Below, piece after piece: positions 1 to 8,488 of a stretch of 64,000 nt of DNA. Each line of letters begins with the position of its first letter. Within the stretch, counting starts at the first letter, position 1. Below the pieces are notes generated by a model. That model searched no databases and was not told the DNA's origin. It saw nothing but the letters and a program-made list of their open reading frames with translations. This stretch comes from JALQUO01 sp964529685 (GTDB taxonomy: Bacteria > Pseudomonadota > Alphaproteobacteria > Rickettsiales > Midichloriaceae), in contig CAZGZC010000002.1 in NCBI GenBank assembly GCA_964529685.1, positions 127,849-191,848 on the forward strand. Reading direction: 5' to 3'. A program made the position numbers and the translations under genes.

Positions 1-261
1 CTAGGAAAAGAAACAGCAATGACATTAACAGTAGGTGTGGAGACAATAATTAGTCAACATTATAAAGAGCAACTAGATCTTCTAGACGCTTTATCATACG
101 AAGAACTTAAAGATAAAATCGCGCAATTTATGGAAGATGAAATAGAACATCTAGAAATAGGTGTAGATAATGATGCAGAAAAAATGTGTTGTCATTTCTA
201 CTTCAATACCTTTATAAAATTCTTAACCACAGCAGCAATTTATATTGCAAAGAGATTATAG
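1..261 (+). CDS. coq7: Ubiquinone biosynthesis hydroxylase Coq7, C-terminal part (5' end outside window)
   Basis: The frame is open from base 1, so the gene starts upstream of the window; about 86 C-terminal residues are present. The sequence resembles the end of the Coq7/DMQ hydroxylase family, a di-iron enzyme that hydroxylates demethoxyubiquinone in ubiquinone synthesis at the inner membrane. The visible family traits are the helix with VGVETIISQHY near the start and the ExxH iron-ligand motif in DEIEHLE, followed by a hydrophobic C-terminal helix. The ubiD gene at 9.9 kb belongs to the same pathway. The missing N-terminus prevents checking the first iron ligands. Confidence 0.85.
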   Translation, partial: LGKETAMTLTVGVETIISQHYKEQLDLLDALSYEELKDKIAQFMEDEIEHLEIGVDNDAEKMCCHFYFNTFIKFLTTAAIYIAKRL

Positions 262-333
262 ATTTTATAGAATATCTATATAATTATCTAATTAAAAAAA
301 CTTAAAACAATGCAAGTATTGGAGAATGATATA

Positions 334-801
334 ATGCCAGTGTACTATGAAATTGAGGATGGATATCGTCCAAACAAAAGTGAAGAGTATATGTGTGATA
401 AGCACCTGATTTTCTTTAGGCAAAGATTACTTAACTGGAAAAATGAATTACAGAAAGAATCAGCAGAAACAGTTGAGCATTTAAAAGCAGAAACTCTAGA
501 TGAACCCGATTTAAGTGATAGAGCTACAGCAGAAACTGATATGGGACTCGAACTACGCAACAGAGATAGATTAAGAAAGTTGATAACTCAAATTGATTTA
601 GCGATTGAAAGAATCGATAATGGTTCGTATGGTTATTGCCAAGAAACTGGGGAAGAAATAGGACTTGAAAGACTAATAGCTAGACCAATAGCTCGTATGT
701 GTCTTGAAGCACAAGAAGCTCATGAGAAGTTTGAGAAGAGACATAACAAAGTCATCTATCCAATAACAGAGAAAATTGAGGCTGTAAGAGATGAAATTTA
801 A
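334..801 (+). CDS. dksA: DksA-type RNA polymerase-binding transcription factor
   Basis: DksA binds the RNA polymerase secondary channel and works with ppGpp to adjust rRNA and stress promoters. The protein has the long coiled coil (about residues 25-105) with the acidic tip, followed by the C-terminal zinc-finger-like region (YGYCQETGEEIG to RMCLEAQE). Only two of the four E. coli zinc cysteines are kept (second changed to T, fourth to A), as seen in other alphaproteobacterial DksA. I chose ATG 334 because GGAG lies 9 bases upstream; an in-frame ATG at 310 would add 8 residues. The stop overlaps the stop of the convergent ybaB by a shared TTAA. Confidence 0.9.
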   Translation: MPVYYEIEDGYRPNKSEEYMCDKHLIFFRQRLLNWKNELQKESAETVEHLKAETLDEPDLSDRATAETDMGLELRNRDRLRKLITQIDLAIERIDNGSYGYCQETGEEIGLERLIARPIARMCLEAQEAHEKFEKRHNKVIYPITEKIEAVRDEI

Positions 802-1106
802 CCAAGTAGCCCAGATGGGATACCTAATCCACTCATTTTAGCACCAGCAGCTTCATCAATCTTAGATTTAGCATTATTACTAGCAGCCACAATTAAATCT
901 TCAAGCGTAGCTTTCTCCTCTAAATCAATAAGAACATCAGAAATACTAACTTTTCTAACAACACCTTTGCCGTTCATAACTACCTCTACAACATAACCAG
1001 CGCCGCCAGCAGACCCAACGACTTCAAGAGATTCTAACTCATCCTGAGCCTGCTGCATCTTCTTCTGAAGCTCTTGGGCTTGCTGCATCATTTTTTTAAT
1101 ATCCAT
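798..1106 (-). CDS. ybaB: YbaB/EbfC family nucleoid-associated protein
   Basis: A 102-residue protein with the family's N-terminal helix rich in M, Q and K (start MDIKKMMQQAQELQKKMQ), a central beta region and a C-terminal glycine-rich tail ending SGLGIPSGLLG. YbaB/EbfC proteins form dimers that bind DNA and coat the nucleoid. The gene starts one base after the stop of dnaX on the same strand, the usual dnaX-ybaB arrangement, and is very likely co-transcribed and translationally coupled with it. recR, often the third gene of this operon, does not follow. Confidence 0.92.
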   Translation of the reverse strand: MDIKKMMQQAQELQKKMQQAQDELESLEVVGSAGGAGYVVEVVMNGKGVVRKVSISDVLIDLEEKATLEDLIVAASNNAKSKIDEAAGAKMSGLGIPSGLLG

Positions 1107-1107
1107 A

Positions 1108-2706
1108 TCAATTTATGTATTTGTTATTTAACTTAACTTTCTCGACTTTAAATCCATCGAACTTATCCAATATATATTTCACAATGTCTGTTTGCAACAA
1201 AACCTCCTCGTGTTTATAATCTAGCTCATTCAAAAACTCAACATAAGTCATAGAATAAGGACAATCTTCAATCTTCACATCCCACTTCACTTTAGTAATC
1301 CTATCTAAATCTGATTTTATTTTCTTAACAGCATCACTAGTTTTTCTAGCACTAACAACCAACTTCTGACTGTATAAATCTAGTGATATAATCTTTAACA
1401 CTGAACTCAACCTATGGTAAACAATAGTTTCACTAATATCTAATAAGTAGGCAAGTAAAATCCTCAAATGATTATAACTCCGCAGCTTTCCATCCATTAA
1501 AAAACTATTACCTGGATCAAGGAGCTTAATTTTTTCGATTGATGGTAGATTTTCGCTAGTTTTAGCAATCAACAAATCAATGACTTTCTCATTATCAGAT
1601 GTCACATCTCTAGCACTACTTTGACTATCACAACTACTCATCACAGGATCATCAACCCTCAAGTGAGCAAGCTTAATAAGAGCCATTTCAAGTTGAATCA
1701 TGTGATTATTATCAGTCTTCATATTACTTAGCACTTCACTCATTACATGCCAAGAACGGAGCAAAAATCTCATATCAACTAAAACCTCCTCTCCGGCAAC
1801 TTTGCTACCAGTAATAGTATGAATCAATCCCATTAGATCACTTGCAATCACCATTGGGTCAACACCGGCATTATATAACTCTCTAATCTTCTCTAAAGAA
1901 TTATAAATTTTTCCTTCACATAGCAAGTCATAACCTTCCTTAACAGCGCTATGGTTCTTATAACCAAGCATCTCAGCGGCCTTATCAGCACTAAGCTTCC
2001 CATTACTATCTGTGCAAAACATAATAGCTCCCTCTAAAATCGATAAAGCATCTCTCATAGAGCCATTTGCAGATTTAGCAACGACTTCCAACACTCCATT
2101 CTCAGGATCATAACCTTCAAACTTCAAAACTTCATTACACCGCCTCTCAATAATCTTTTGTTTTATTGGGTTTAACCTAAACTGCAAACATCTAGATACA
2201 ATTGTTAGTGGTATTTTATGCTCTTCAGTTGTAGCTAATATAAACCTGACATGGCTTGGCGGCTCCTCAAGAGTCTTTAAAAAAGCATTAAATGCACTGT
2301 TTGAAAGCATATGTACCTCATCAATTATATAGAACTTATTCTTTGACTTTATTGGCAAATACTGAACAGTATCAATTATCTCTCTAATATCATTTACACT
2401 AGTCTTACTGGCAGCATCAAACTCAAGTATATCAGGATGATTACAGTTAGCTATAGATAAGCAATTATCACATTTATTACAGCAATCAATACTCTTCCCA
2501 CTAGCTATCTCTTCACAATTTAAATATTTAGCAATAATTCTAGCAGTCGTTGTCTTGCCTATACCTCTAGTACCAGTTAGTAATATAGCTTGCGGCAACC
2601 TGTTTAGCGATATAGCATTTCTAATTGTTTGTACTAATACTTCCTGTCCCACTATCTCTCCAAGTGTCTGTGGGCGATATTTCCTTGCAAGAACTATGCG
2701 ACTCAT
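1108..2706 (-). CDS. dnaX: DNA polymerase III subunits gamma and tau (DnaX)
   Basis: DnaX is the ATPase of the clamp loader that places the beta clamp on DNA and ties the replicative polymerase together. Visible are Walker A (GTRGIGKTTTAR), the zinc module with four cysteines (CCNKCDNC to ANC), Walker B (FYIIDEVHML) and the sensor-1 region FILATTEEHKIP followed by SRC. The C-terminal third is divergent, as expected for tau domains. I place the start at the ATG giving MSRIVLARKYRP, the family's usual N-terminus; an upstream in-frame ATG at 2736 adds ten residues that look unrelated to the family. No programmed frameshift signal was recognised. Confidence 0.95.
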   Translation of the reverse strand: MSRIVLARKYRPQTLGEIVGQEVLVQTIRNAISLNRLPQAILLTGTRGIGKTTTARIIAKYLNCEEIASGKSIDCCNKCDNCLSIANCNHPDILEFDAASKTSVNDIREIIDTVQYLPIKSKNKFYIIDEVHMLSNSAFNAFLKTLEEPPSHVRFILATTEEHKIPLTIVSRCLQFRLNPIKQKIIERRCNEVLKFEGYDPENGVLEVVAKSANGSMRDALSILEGAIMFCTDSNGKLSADKAAEMLGYKNHSAVKEGYDLLCEGKIYNSLEKIRELYNAGVDPMVIASDLMGLIHTITGSKVAGEEVLVDMRFLLRSWHVMSEVLSNMKTDNNHMIQLEMALIKLAHLRVDDPVMSSCDSQSSARDVTSDNEKVIDLLIAKTSENLPSIEKIKLLDPGNSFLMDGKLRSYNHLRILLAYLLDISETIVYHRLSSVLKIISLDLYSQKLVVSARKTSDAVKKIKSDLDRITKVKWDVKIEDCPYSMTYVEFLNELDYKHEEVLLQTDIVKYILDKFDGFKVEKVKLNNKYIN

Positions 2707-2856
2707 ATGATCTTTTTGAAAAACCATAACATGCAATAAGATTATGTGGAAGAACTTTTTATTGTTACTCTACCCACACTTTAGGACTAACTGCTTTGTA
2801 ATATTTTTGTAATAAACATTTAGTATTGTGTAATATCAGTCATAAAAAATTTTTAT

Positions 2857-3807
2857 ATGCAAAAATTAGCAATCCAGCGCCATATCATAGATGCAATATA
2901 TGAATATATCAAATCTACTGCAAATGAAGTACCTGAGTATGTAAAGTTTGCATATGTTGCTGACAGGTATTCTAATATTAAAGAGTTAATTAACCTAGAA
3001 ACACAACAACATATACAGGCAATAGAAAACTACAAAATAAATATTGATTACAGTTATAAAGAAAGCTTTTCTAGATTTATTAAATCTGCTGAAGGGAAGA
3101 GAATCAAGCGTAAAAGTGATATAGAAATCAACAAAGAAATAAAAACAGTATTAGACTCCAAATATACAGAAACAGAAATACAAAACATGTGCACAAAGAT
3201 TTTTGCCCTAGAAGCACAAGTTTCTAAGGTAAGAATGACAATAATGAAAAATCATATACCGTTATTTGAGAGGTTAGATCAATATGAGAAAAAATATCAA
3301 AAATGCCAAACTCCTACAGACTTGCAAAATTACTATGAATCTAATGAATCAACATTTTGTTTACCAAAAGACACTGCAAGAAGATTCATAGCAAAGCAGA
3401 AGGCTCTAAAAATATTTTTTAAAAAATATCAATCAGTTATTGGGAATAATGATGAGGAAATTCATAAAAATAAGGTTGAGATTTATAAATTTTTATTTTT
3501 AAATCCTTTATTAGTTGATAATTATCAAGGAATCTATAGCATTATTACGAGTCTCAATAAAACTTTAGAAAATCTTGAAGTAGACGAAAAAGAAATAAAG
3601 CTAAATGAAATAGTTGAGGGTTTATTAAAAAATCGAACATTTTCAGATTTGTTAATGGAGCTAGTTCATAACATAATAAAATTCATTACTTTTGGAAAAT
3701 TCCAACCATTTGCAGAAGAAACTAAAATTGCACATAATAAGAATCATTTCCAAGATTATCTTGAGGAGATGAGGAAGATAAATAGTAATGCTAAGATGGT
3801 TATGTAA
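2857..3807 (+). CDS. Hypothetical helical coiled-coil protein
   Basis: A 316-residue protein that I do not recognise. It is lysine- and glutamate-rich, predicted mostly helical, without a signal peptide or clear membrane span; a short hydrophobic stretch lies near residues 270-280. Its first part has heptad-like patterns (around residues 85-140). The gene runs divergently from dnaX and its last 8 bases overlap the end of the convergent uracil-DNA glycosylase gene. The upstream region carries a TTGTAATATTT motif and ACATTTAGTAT that recur in front of the orphan at 4633. It could be a lineage-specific effector or structural protein; there is no direct evidence. Confidence 0.6.
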   Translation: MQKLAIQRHIIDAIYEYIKSTANEVPEYVKFAYVADRYSNIKELINLETQQHIQAIENYKINIDYSYKESFSRFIKSAEGKRIKRKSDIEINKEIKTVLDSKYTETEIQNMCTKIFALEAQVSKVRMTIMKNHIPLFERLDQYEKKYQKCQTPTDLQNYYESNESTFCLPKDTARRFIAKQKALKIFFKKYQSVIGNNDEEIHKNKVEIYKFLFLNPLLVDNYQGIYSIITSLNKTLENLEVDEKEIKLNEIVEGLLKNRTFSDLLMELVHNIIKFITFGKFQPFAEETKIAHNKNHFQDYLEEMRKINSNAKMVM

Positions 3808-4498
3808 CACCAACTTTTCCATCTTCATCAATCATACAGTCATGTTTGATCTTCAATATATCAAACCACATAGTTTTCTTATGAGCTGGCTGCCGCAAAA
3901 GATAAGATGGATGGAAAATTGCTGTAGCTCTCACACTCTTGTCTTGCATATACTCATTAGTATAATCAAAATATTGCCCGCGCAGCTTAGTTATCGGAGT
4001 ATTCATCTCAAGTAATGATTCAACAGCAGTGCTACCAACCATAACAATAAGCTTTGGTTGCATCAGAGCTATATGCTTCCTAACAAATGGCCTACAAAGA
4101 GCAATTTCCTCATCTGTGGGTTTTCTATTAGCTGGTGGTCTCCAAAAAACAGTATTTGTAATATAAGCGTTTTTATCTCTAGTAAGACCTATGGCAGCTA
4201 TAATATTATCCAATAACTTACCACTTTGCCCGCAAAATGGTATGCCTTGTTCATCCTCGCTCGCACCAGGTGCTTCGCCTATAAACATTATATCAGCTGC
4301 TTGATTACCCTGAGCAAAGACAGTATTTATGGCAGATTTTTTCAACTCACATCCCTCAAAAGACTCAACTAATGAGCAAAGTTTCTCTAATGAATCACAG
4401 CTATCTAACTCAGAGACTGCATTTGTCTTCTCCAATCTCTTAACTCTCACAATTGGCTTATCACAGTAAAACTCATTGATTCCAATATATTTATCCAA
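3800..4498 (-). CDS. Family 4 uracil-DNA glycosylase
   Basis: Removes uracil from DNA to start base-excision repair. The 232-residue protein shows the family 4 motif 1 (GEAPGASEDEQGIPFCGQSG), the substrate region NTVFWRPPANRKPT, and the C-terminal motif HPSYLLRQP. Cysteines near residues 41 and 50 and in the segment EEIALCRPF fit the iron-sulfur ligands of this family, although the first pair is spaced differently from thermophilic enzymes, as is common in alphaproteobacteria. Tail-to-tail overlap of 8 bases with the orphan at 2857. Confidence 0.88.
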   Translation of the reverse strand: MDKYIGINEFYCDKPIVRVKRLEKTNAVSELDSCDSLEKLCSLVESFEGCELKKSAINTVFAQGNQAADIMFIGEAPGASEDEQGIPFCGQSGKLLDNIIAAIGLTRDKNAYITNTVFWRPPANRKPTDEEIALCRPFVRKHIALMQPKLIVMVGSTAVESLLEMNTPITKLRGQYFDYTNEYMQDKSVRATAIFHPSYLLRQPAHKKTMWFDILKIKHDCMIDEDGKVGVT

Positions 4499-4513
4499 TT
4501 TTTAACAAAAATA

Positions 4514-4549
4514 ATTTATTTTGTAATATTTATTTATTTTGTAATATTT
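4514..4549. repeat. Perfect 18-bp tandem repeat, two units
   Basis: The unit ATTTATTTTGTAATATTT occurs twice in direct tandem (4514-4531 and 4532-4549) in the leader region between the divergent uracil-DNA glycosylase and the orphan at 4633. A related TTGTAATATTT string lies upstream of the orphan at 2857. Confidence 0.85.
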
Positions 4550-4632
4550 CTTTAACATTTAGTATGTATACTATGAATTGTTGTGAAACAACTAACTAAC
4601 AAAAATAAAATTAACAAAAATAAAAATAAAAA

Positions 4633-5130
4633 ATGAGTTCAGTATTAACAAAAACACTTATTTCTGGAGCTGTAGGCTTTGCAACTCCTGGAAATTCAAT
4701 AGCAGATTTACAATCTGCACTAGGATTTTTTTGCTACAATGGCTACTTGAGTTATCAAACAAACTTCAGCAAAACTGCATTTTGCCTAACTTACGGAGCA
4801 ATGGTTGCTAAGGATATTTATGATACTTTAAAAGGAGAGATCAAGACTATTACTTCAATAAATGAAGCAGGCAATCTTACTAGCAGCGAATATAAAGTTT
4901 ATGAAATTGATTGGATAAAGTATGTTGCAAATGTAATACCAGCAGTGGCTGCAGTCGAATGTCATATCTTAGATCAAATAAATAATACATCGTCTAATGA
5001 ATTAATGAAAGATTTCTTTGCAGCAGGAATAGCTATTGAAATAGCAGCAGATGCACTTAATTGGCATCCTACAGATACTATAGCTTTTGAGATCAATGGT
5101 GATGGTTCTAACGATTTTTCAATGATATAG
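4633..5130 (+). CDS. Hypothetical protein with hydrophobic segments
   Basis: A 165-residue orphan that I do not recognise. It has moderately hydrophobic stretches near residues 5-20, 50-60, 97-107 and 130-142, which could be amphipathic helices or weak membrane spans; the C-terminus is acidic (NGDGSNDF). The leader is very A-rich with no Shine-Dalgarno sequence. A small inverted repeat, GTTGT-GAA-ACAAC, lies about 40 bases before the start and the 18-bp tandem repeat lies farther upstream. In general style (helical, small residues, lineage-specific) it recalls the orphans at 37805, 52264 and 58471, but I see no clear sequence match to them. Confidence 0.55.
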   Translation: MSSVLTKTLISGAVGFATPGNSIADLQSALGFFCYNGYLSYQTNFSKTAFCLTYGAMVAKDIYDTLKGEIKTITSINEAGNLTSSEYKVYEIDWIKYVANVIPAVAAVECHILDQINNTSSNELMKDFFAAGIAIEIAADALNWHPTDTIAFEINGDGSNDFSMI

Positions 5131-5155
5131 TCTGATTTTTTTGTATTCTCTTACT

Positions 5156-6004
5156 CTATCTAACTGTAAACCTTGGATAAAACTTTATTAGTGCTTTAGC
5201 AGTAAAGGATGCACTTTCCATCGCTTCACCAGCCTTTCCAAATAGATTAGTTGCCACGAGAAGTGATTGTAAAGCTGAAAACCCTTGCGCTATATAACTA
5301 GTGATTATTCCAGCTAAAGCATCACCTGTTCCACCAACTCTCATTTTGTTGGTGCCAGTCTTATTTTTATAAAGTATCAGTTCATGACTGACTTCAGCAC
5401 TATTCTCAAGCAATTCATAGCTATCTATTTTAAAATCATTACATGTAATTATATAATCAGTCTGACCCTTAACACAGAGATTTAACCTATACTTTTTTGC
5501 CATTTTCTCAATACTATCTACTGTTGGATCTACACCAAAGATTCTTTTAAATTCCCTATGATGTGGGGTTAAAACCCATCTATGCTTCTCGGGATTATAA
5601 ATCTTGAGCAATTCAGGTACAAGAGCATCACCATCAATAATTACTGGTCTATCACTATTAATTATAGCCAGCATTGCTTTCTTAGCATCAAAATCATCTC
5701 CCATGCCATTGCCAATTACAATAGAATCAACCTTAAGCTGCTGAACTCTTTTAACATCGTAAAGTGACAGATATCCAGGATGCTCTTGGAAACTATATAA
5801 GAAAAAATTTAATGAATACTTTTTTGCAGTTTCTATATTACTTGAACAGGTATAAAGATGCACTAAATCAGCTCCAGCTGCTTCCGCCGCCAGTGCAGTT
5901 AAAATTGGCGCACCATAGTACTTAGGCGATCCTCCTATAACTAAAATGCGACCTAACTGCCCCTTATGAATTGTATCTTTATGACGTGGAGGTTCTATTT
6001 TCAT
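5156..6004 (-). CDS. nnrD: ADP-dependent NAD(P)H-hydrate dehydratase (carbohydrate-kinase fold, YjeF C-terminal type)
   Basis: Repairs damaged NADH/NADPH hydrates by dehydration at the expense of ADP (bacterial enzymes). The 282-residue protein matches the C-terminal domain of YjeF: HKGQLGRILVIGGSPKYYGA at the N-terminus, VIGNGMG, VIIDGDAL, LTPHHREF and the phosphate-binding anion-hole motif GGTGDALAG near residue 230. The epimerase domain (NnrE), often fused in front, is absent here, so it is either encoded elsewhere or missing. The start ATG is followed directly by the family's conserved region (KIEPPRHKDTIHKGQLG). Confidence 0.9.
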   Translation of the reverse strand: MKIEPPRHKDTIHKGQLGRILVIGGSPKYYGAPILTALAAEAAGADLVHLYTCSSNIETAKKYSLNFFLYSFQEHPGYLSLYDVKRVQQLKVDSIVIGNGMGDDFDAKKAMLAIINSDRPVIIDGDALVPELLKIYNPEKHRWVLTPHHREFKRIFGVDPTVDSIEKMAKKYRLNLCVKGQTDYIITCNDFKIDSYELLENSAEVSHELILYKNKTGTNKMRVGGTGDALAGIITSYIAQGFSALQSLLVATNLFGKAGEAMESASFTAKALIKFYPRFTVR

Positions 6005-6068
6005 TCACAATAGTTTTTATTATCAATACCATATAAACTAACCACTATAAATAATTTTTTTAGAAAAA

Positions 6069-6308
6069 TTATTTTTTCTCATCTTTAACTTCAGTTTCTA
6101 GATCTTTATTTGCACACTCCTTTATTATTTTCTGCTGTACTTATAACATTCAATTTCTTCTTCGCTATCATACAAAACTTTTGAGCTTTCGATCTTTCCT
6201 TTGAAATAATTATAAATTTTCAAAAGCTATTCCCAATGAATTTATCTATGGTTCAAAACCATCATAATAGGAACTTGCAGTCACTACTGACAGTAGATTT
6301 GCACATCT
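6069..6308 (-). pseudogene. Remnant of an unidentified gene between birA and nnrD
   Basis: The 309-base gap between birA and nnrD has no intact gene, but the minus strand reads as protein-like pieces in different frames: one ending SSYYDGFEP then stop, one containing YNYFKGKIESSKVLYDSEEE and ending at YSRK, and one ending ETEVKDEKK with its stop at 6069-6071. The pieces have gene-like codon use and acidic composition, so they look like one gene broken by several frameshifts. The family is not identified, and chance open stretches remain possible in such AT-rich DNA. Confidence 0.35.
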
Positions 6309-6313
6309 CTTAT

Positions 6314-7003
6314 CTACTTCATACTTCCACTTTGTAATATATGTAAGCCACTCTCATTTTGAATAACAATTCTGCCTCCTTCATCAATATCAACAAATGT
6401 GCCACTTATCTTTCTGTCTTCATCTATAATTATAACATCACTATTAAGCTTATATGCTCTTGTTTTCCAAAGCATTCTCAAATCTTTGAATCCTACATTC
6501 AACCACTTATTGTATGTCTCAGTAAATGATTTAAGCATCAAATCCAGGAACTTATCACTTGAGATATTTATGCCATTCTCAAGAAGATTAGTTGCTGGGA
6601 AATTACTTATCATTTTTGGATGATTTTTAATGTTAATACCAATACCAATAATGAGATTGCCTTTAAAATACTCAGTGAGAATACCACCAATCTTCTTACT
6701 ATCTATCAAAATATCATTTACCCACTTATACTGAATATTTACACCATATCTCAAAATAACATCGCCTATAGCCATAGATGTCACGAGAGTAATCTCCGGT
6801 GAAAGTTTCTTTGCTGGCACAACTAAAGAAACAGATAAGTTATCTTCAATACCAATCCATTCTCTTCCATACTGGCCATATCCATTAGTTTGATGTCGTG
6901 CATTAATTACGACCTGCTTATCACGGTAATGAAAAGCCTGGGCATAAGTTTGAGTACTATCGATTGTGTCAAGATTTTTTATTAACCAATTATCATTTAG
7001 CAT
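6314..7003 (-). CDS. birA: Biotin--[acetyl-CoA carboxylase] ligase
   Basis: Attaches biotin to the carrier protein of acetyl-CoA carboxylase through biotinyl-AMP. The 229-residue protein is the short class I type without a DNA-binding domain. Visible are the N-terminal STQTYA substrate region, the biotinyl-AMP loop (here NGYGQYGREW in place of the usual GRGRxGRxW), YKWVNDILID and KIGGILTE with the active lysine, GIGINIK, and a C-terminal SH3-like part ending near IQNESGLHILQSG. The biotin-binding loop is less arginine-rich than usual, which is odd but conserved around the core. It is read leftward before a decayed gene and nnrD. Confidence 0.92.
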   Translation of the reverse strand: MLNDNWLIKNLDTIDSTQTYAQAFHYRDKQVVINARHQTNGYGQYGREWIGIEDNLSVSLVVPAKKLSPEITLVTSMAIGDVILRYGVNIQYKWVNDILIDSKKIGGILTEYFKGNLIIGIGINIKNHPKMISNFPATNLLENGINISSDKFLDLMLKSFTETYNKWLNVGFKDLRMLWKTRAYKLNSDVIIIDEDRKISGTFVDIDEGGRIVIQNESGLHILQSGSMK

Positions 7004-7123
7004 AGAATAAAGATTTATATATAACCTATAACTAGACTCAATTACAGAAAGGATTTCTTGTCAAGCATCAATTAGATAACTTTTTATTTAACCTTAAATA
7101 AGGTATATTAGTGGTAAAAAAAT

Positions 7124-8473
7124 ATGTTAAACTTTACGACTAGGTTTGCACCAAGCCCAACTGGATTACTGCATATAGGAAACTGCAGAACAGCTCTCAT
7201 TGCCTGGCTAATGATTAAATCACTAGGTGGAAGATATCTACTTAGGATCGATGATACAGATAAATCCCGCTCTAAGCTGGAATATGAAGATGCAATAAAA
7301 CGCGATTTAGAATGGTTAGGCCTTAAATGGGATGAAACTTTCCGTCAATCTGAAAGATTAGATCTATACTTAGAAGCCAAAAACAAATTAATAGCTAGTG
7401 GCCGTCTATATCCATGTTATGAGTCTCAAGAAGAGCTAGATATCAAGAAAAAAAAACTTATAAAACGTGGCATTCCACCAATATATGATAGGTCTGCACT
7501 AAAACTAACTAATAAAGAAAAAGCAAATCTGGAAAATAATGGTGTGAGACCTCATTGGCGATTTTTACTTAACTCAGAAGAGATAGCTTGGAATGATCTT
7601 ATTAGAGGAGAAATAGACTTTAAACCTGAAAATATCACTGATCCAATTCTATTTAAAGAAGATGGTTCAATGACTTACACTCTCGCGTCAGTTGTAGATG
7701 ACATAGAAGCTGGTATAACTCATATCATTAGAGGAGAAGACCATCTAACAAATAGCGCTACTCACATCCAAATATTCAAAGCTCTTGGTGCAGAGAATAT
7801 ACCGCAATTAGCACATCTTTCCCTTTTAAGTAGTAAAACTGGCGAGATATCGAAGAGACTTGGTGGATTTGATATAGAATCTCTTAGAAATAGAGGTATA
7901 GAAGCAATGGCAATTAATAGCTTCTTAGCTAAGATTGGTACATCAGATCCAATTGAGTCTTATCTACAATTAAGTGATCTAGTGAAGTCATTTGATGCGC
8001 GAAAGTTCAGCAAAGCACCAATCAACTATGACTATGAAGAGCTAGAGAAGTTCAATTCTAAATTAATTCATCACATGCCATTCCATATGGTAAAAGACAG
8101 ATTAAATAACCTAGAAATGATAGGCATAGAAGAGCAGTTCTGGAATACTATGCAAGGCAATATAGATACAATTTCACAAGCAAAAATCTGGTATAATGTC
8201 TGCTATAGAGAGATAGAAATTAAGGAAAATCTTGACAAAGAGTTACTAAAAATAGCATTGAGCCTAATACCAGATATACAACTATGGGATGAATCTGTCT
8301 GGGGAATCTGGTTAGATAAAATTAAACAAAGTACAAACAAAAAAGGAAAAGATCTCTTTTTGCCATTGAGATTAGCGATAACAGGAGAAGAATCTGGACC
8401 AGAAATGAAAGTGCTAGTTGCATTAATTGGCCGTGAGAAAATAACAAGAAGACTTGAGGTATCTGTAGAATGA
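7124..8473 (+). CDS. gltX: Glutamate--tRNA ligase
   Basis: Charges tRNA-Glu with glutamate. The 449-residue class I synthetase has the HIGH motif in SPTGLLHIGNCRTAL (residues 11-25), the binding segment IRGEDHLTNSATH, and a KMSKS variant EISKRLGG near residue 245. Many Rickettsiales carry two GltX paralogues; whether this one charges tRNA-Glu or tRNA-Gln (with the amidotransferase route) cannot be told here. The A-rich leader has no Shine-Dalgarno sequence. The next gene, a PRPP-synthase-like gene, starts 16 bases after the stop. Confidence 0.96.
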   Translation: MLNFTTRFAPSPTGLLHIGNCRTALIAWLMIKSLGGRYLLRIDDTDKSRSKLEYEDAIKRDLEWLGLKWDETFRQSERLDLYLEAKNKLIASGRLYPCYESQEELDIKKKKLIKRGIPPIYDRSALKLTNKEKANLENNGVRPHWRFLLNSEEIAWNDLIRGEIDFKPENITDPILFKEDGSMTYTLASVVDDIEAGITHIIRGEDHLTNSATHIQIFKALGAENIPQLAHLSLLSSKTGEISKRLGGFDIESLRNRGIEAMAINSFLAKIGTSDPIESYLQLSDLVKSFDARKFSKAPINYDYEELEKFNSKLIHHMPFHMVKDRLNNLEMIGIEEQFWNTMQGNIDTISQAKIWYNVCYREIEIKENLDKELLKIALSLIPDIQLWDESVWGIWLDKIKQSTNKKGKDLFLPLRLAITGEESGPEMKVLVALIGREKITRRLEVSVE

Positions 8474-8488
8474 GTCTTATGTAAAACA

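Noticed and set aside
3788..4015. 75-residue plus-strand frame over the uracil-DNA glycosylase gene
   Set aside because: It is antisense to a well-conserved gene and has no similarity of its own.
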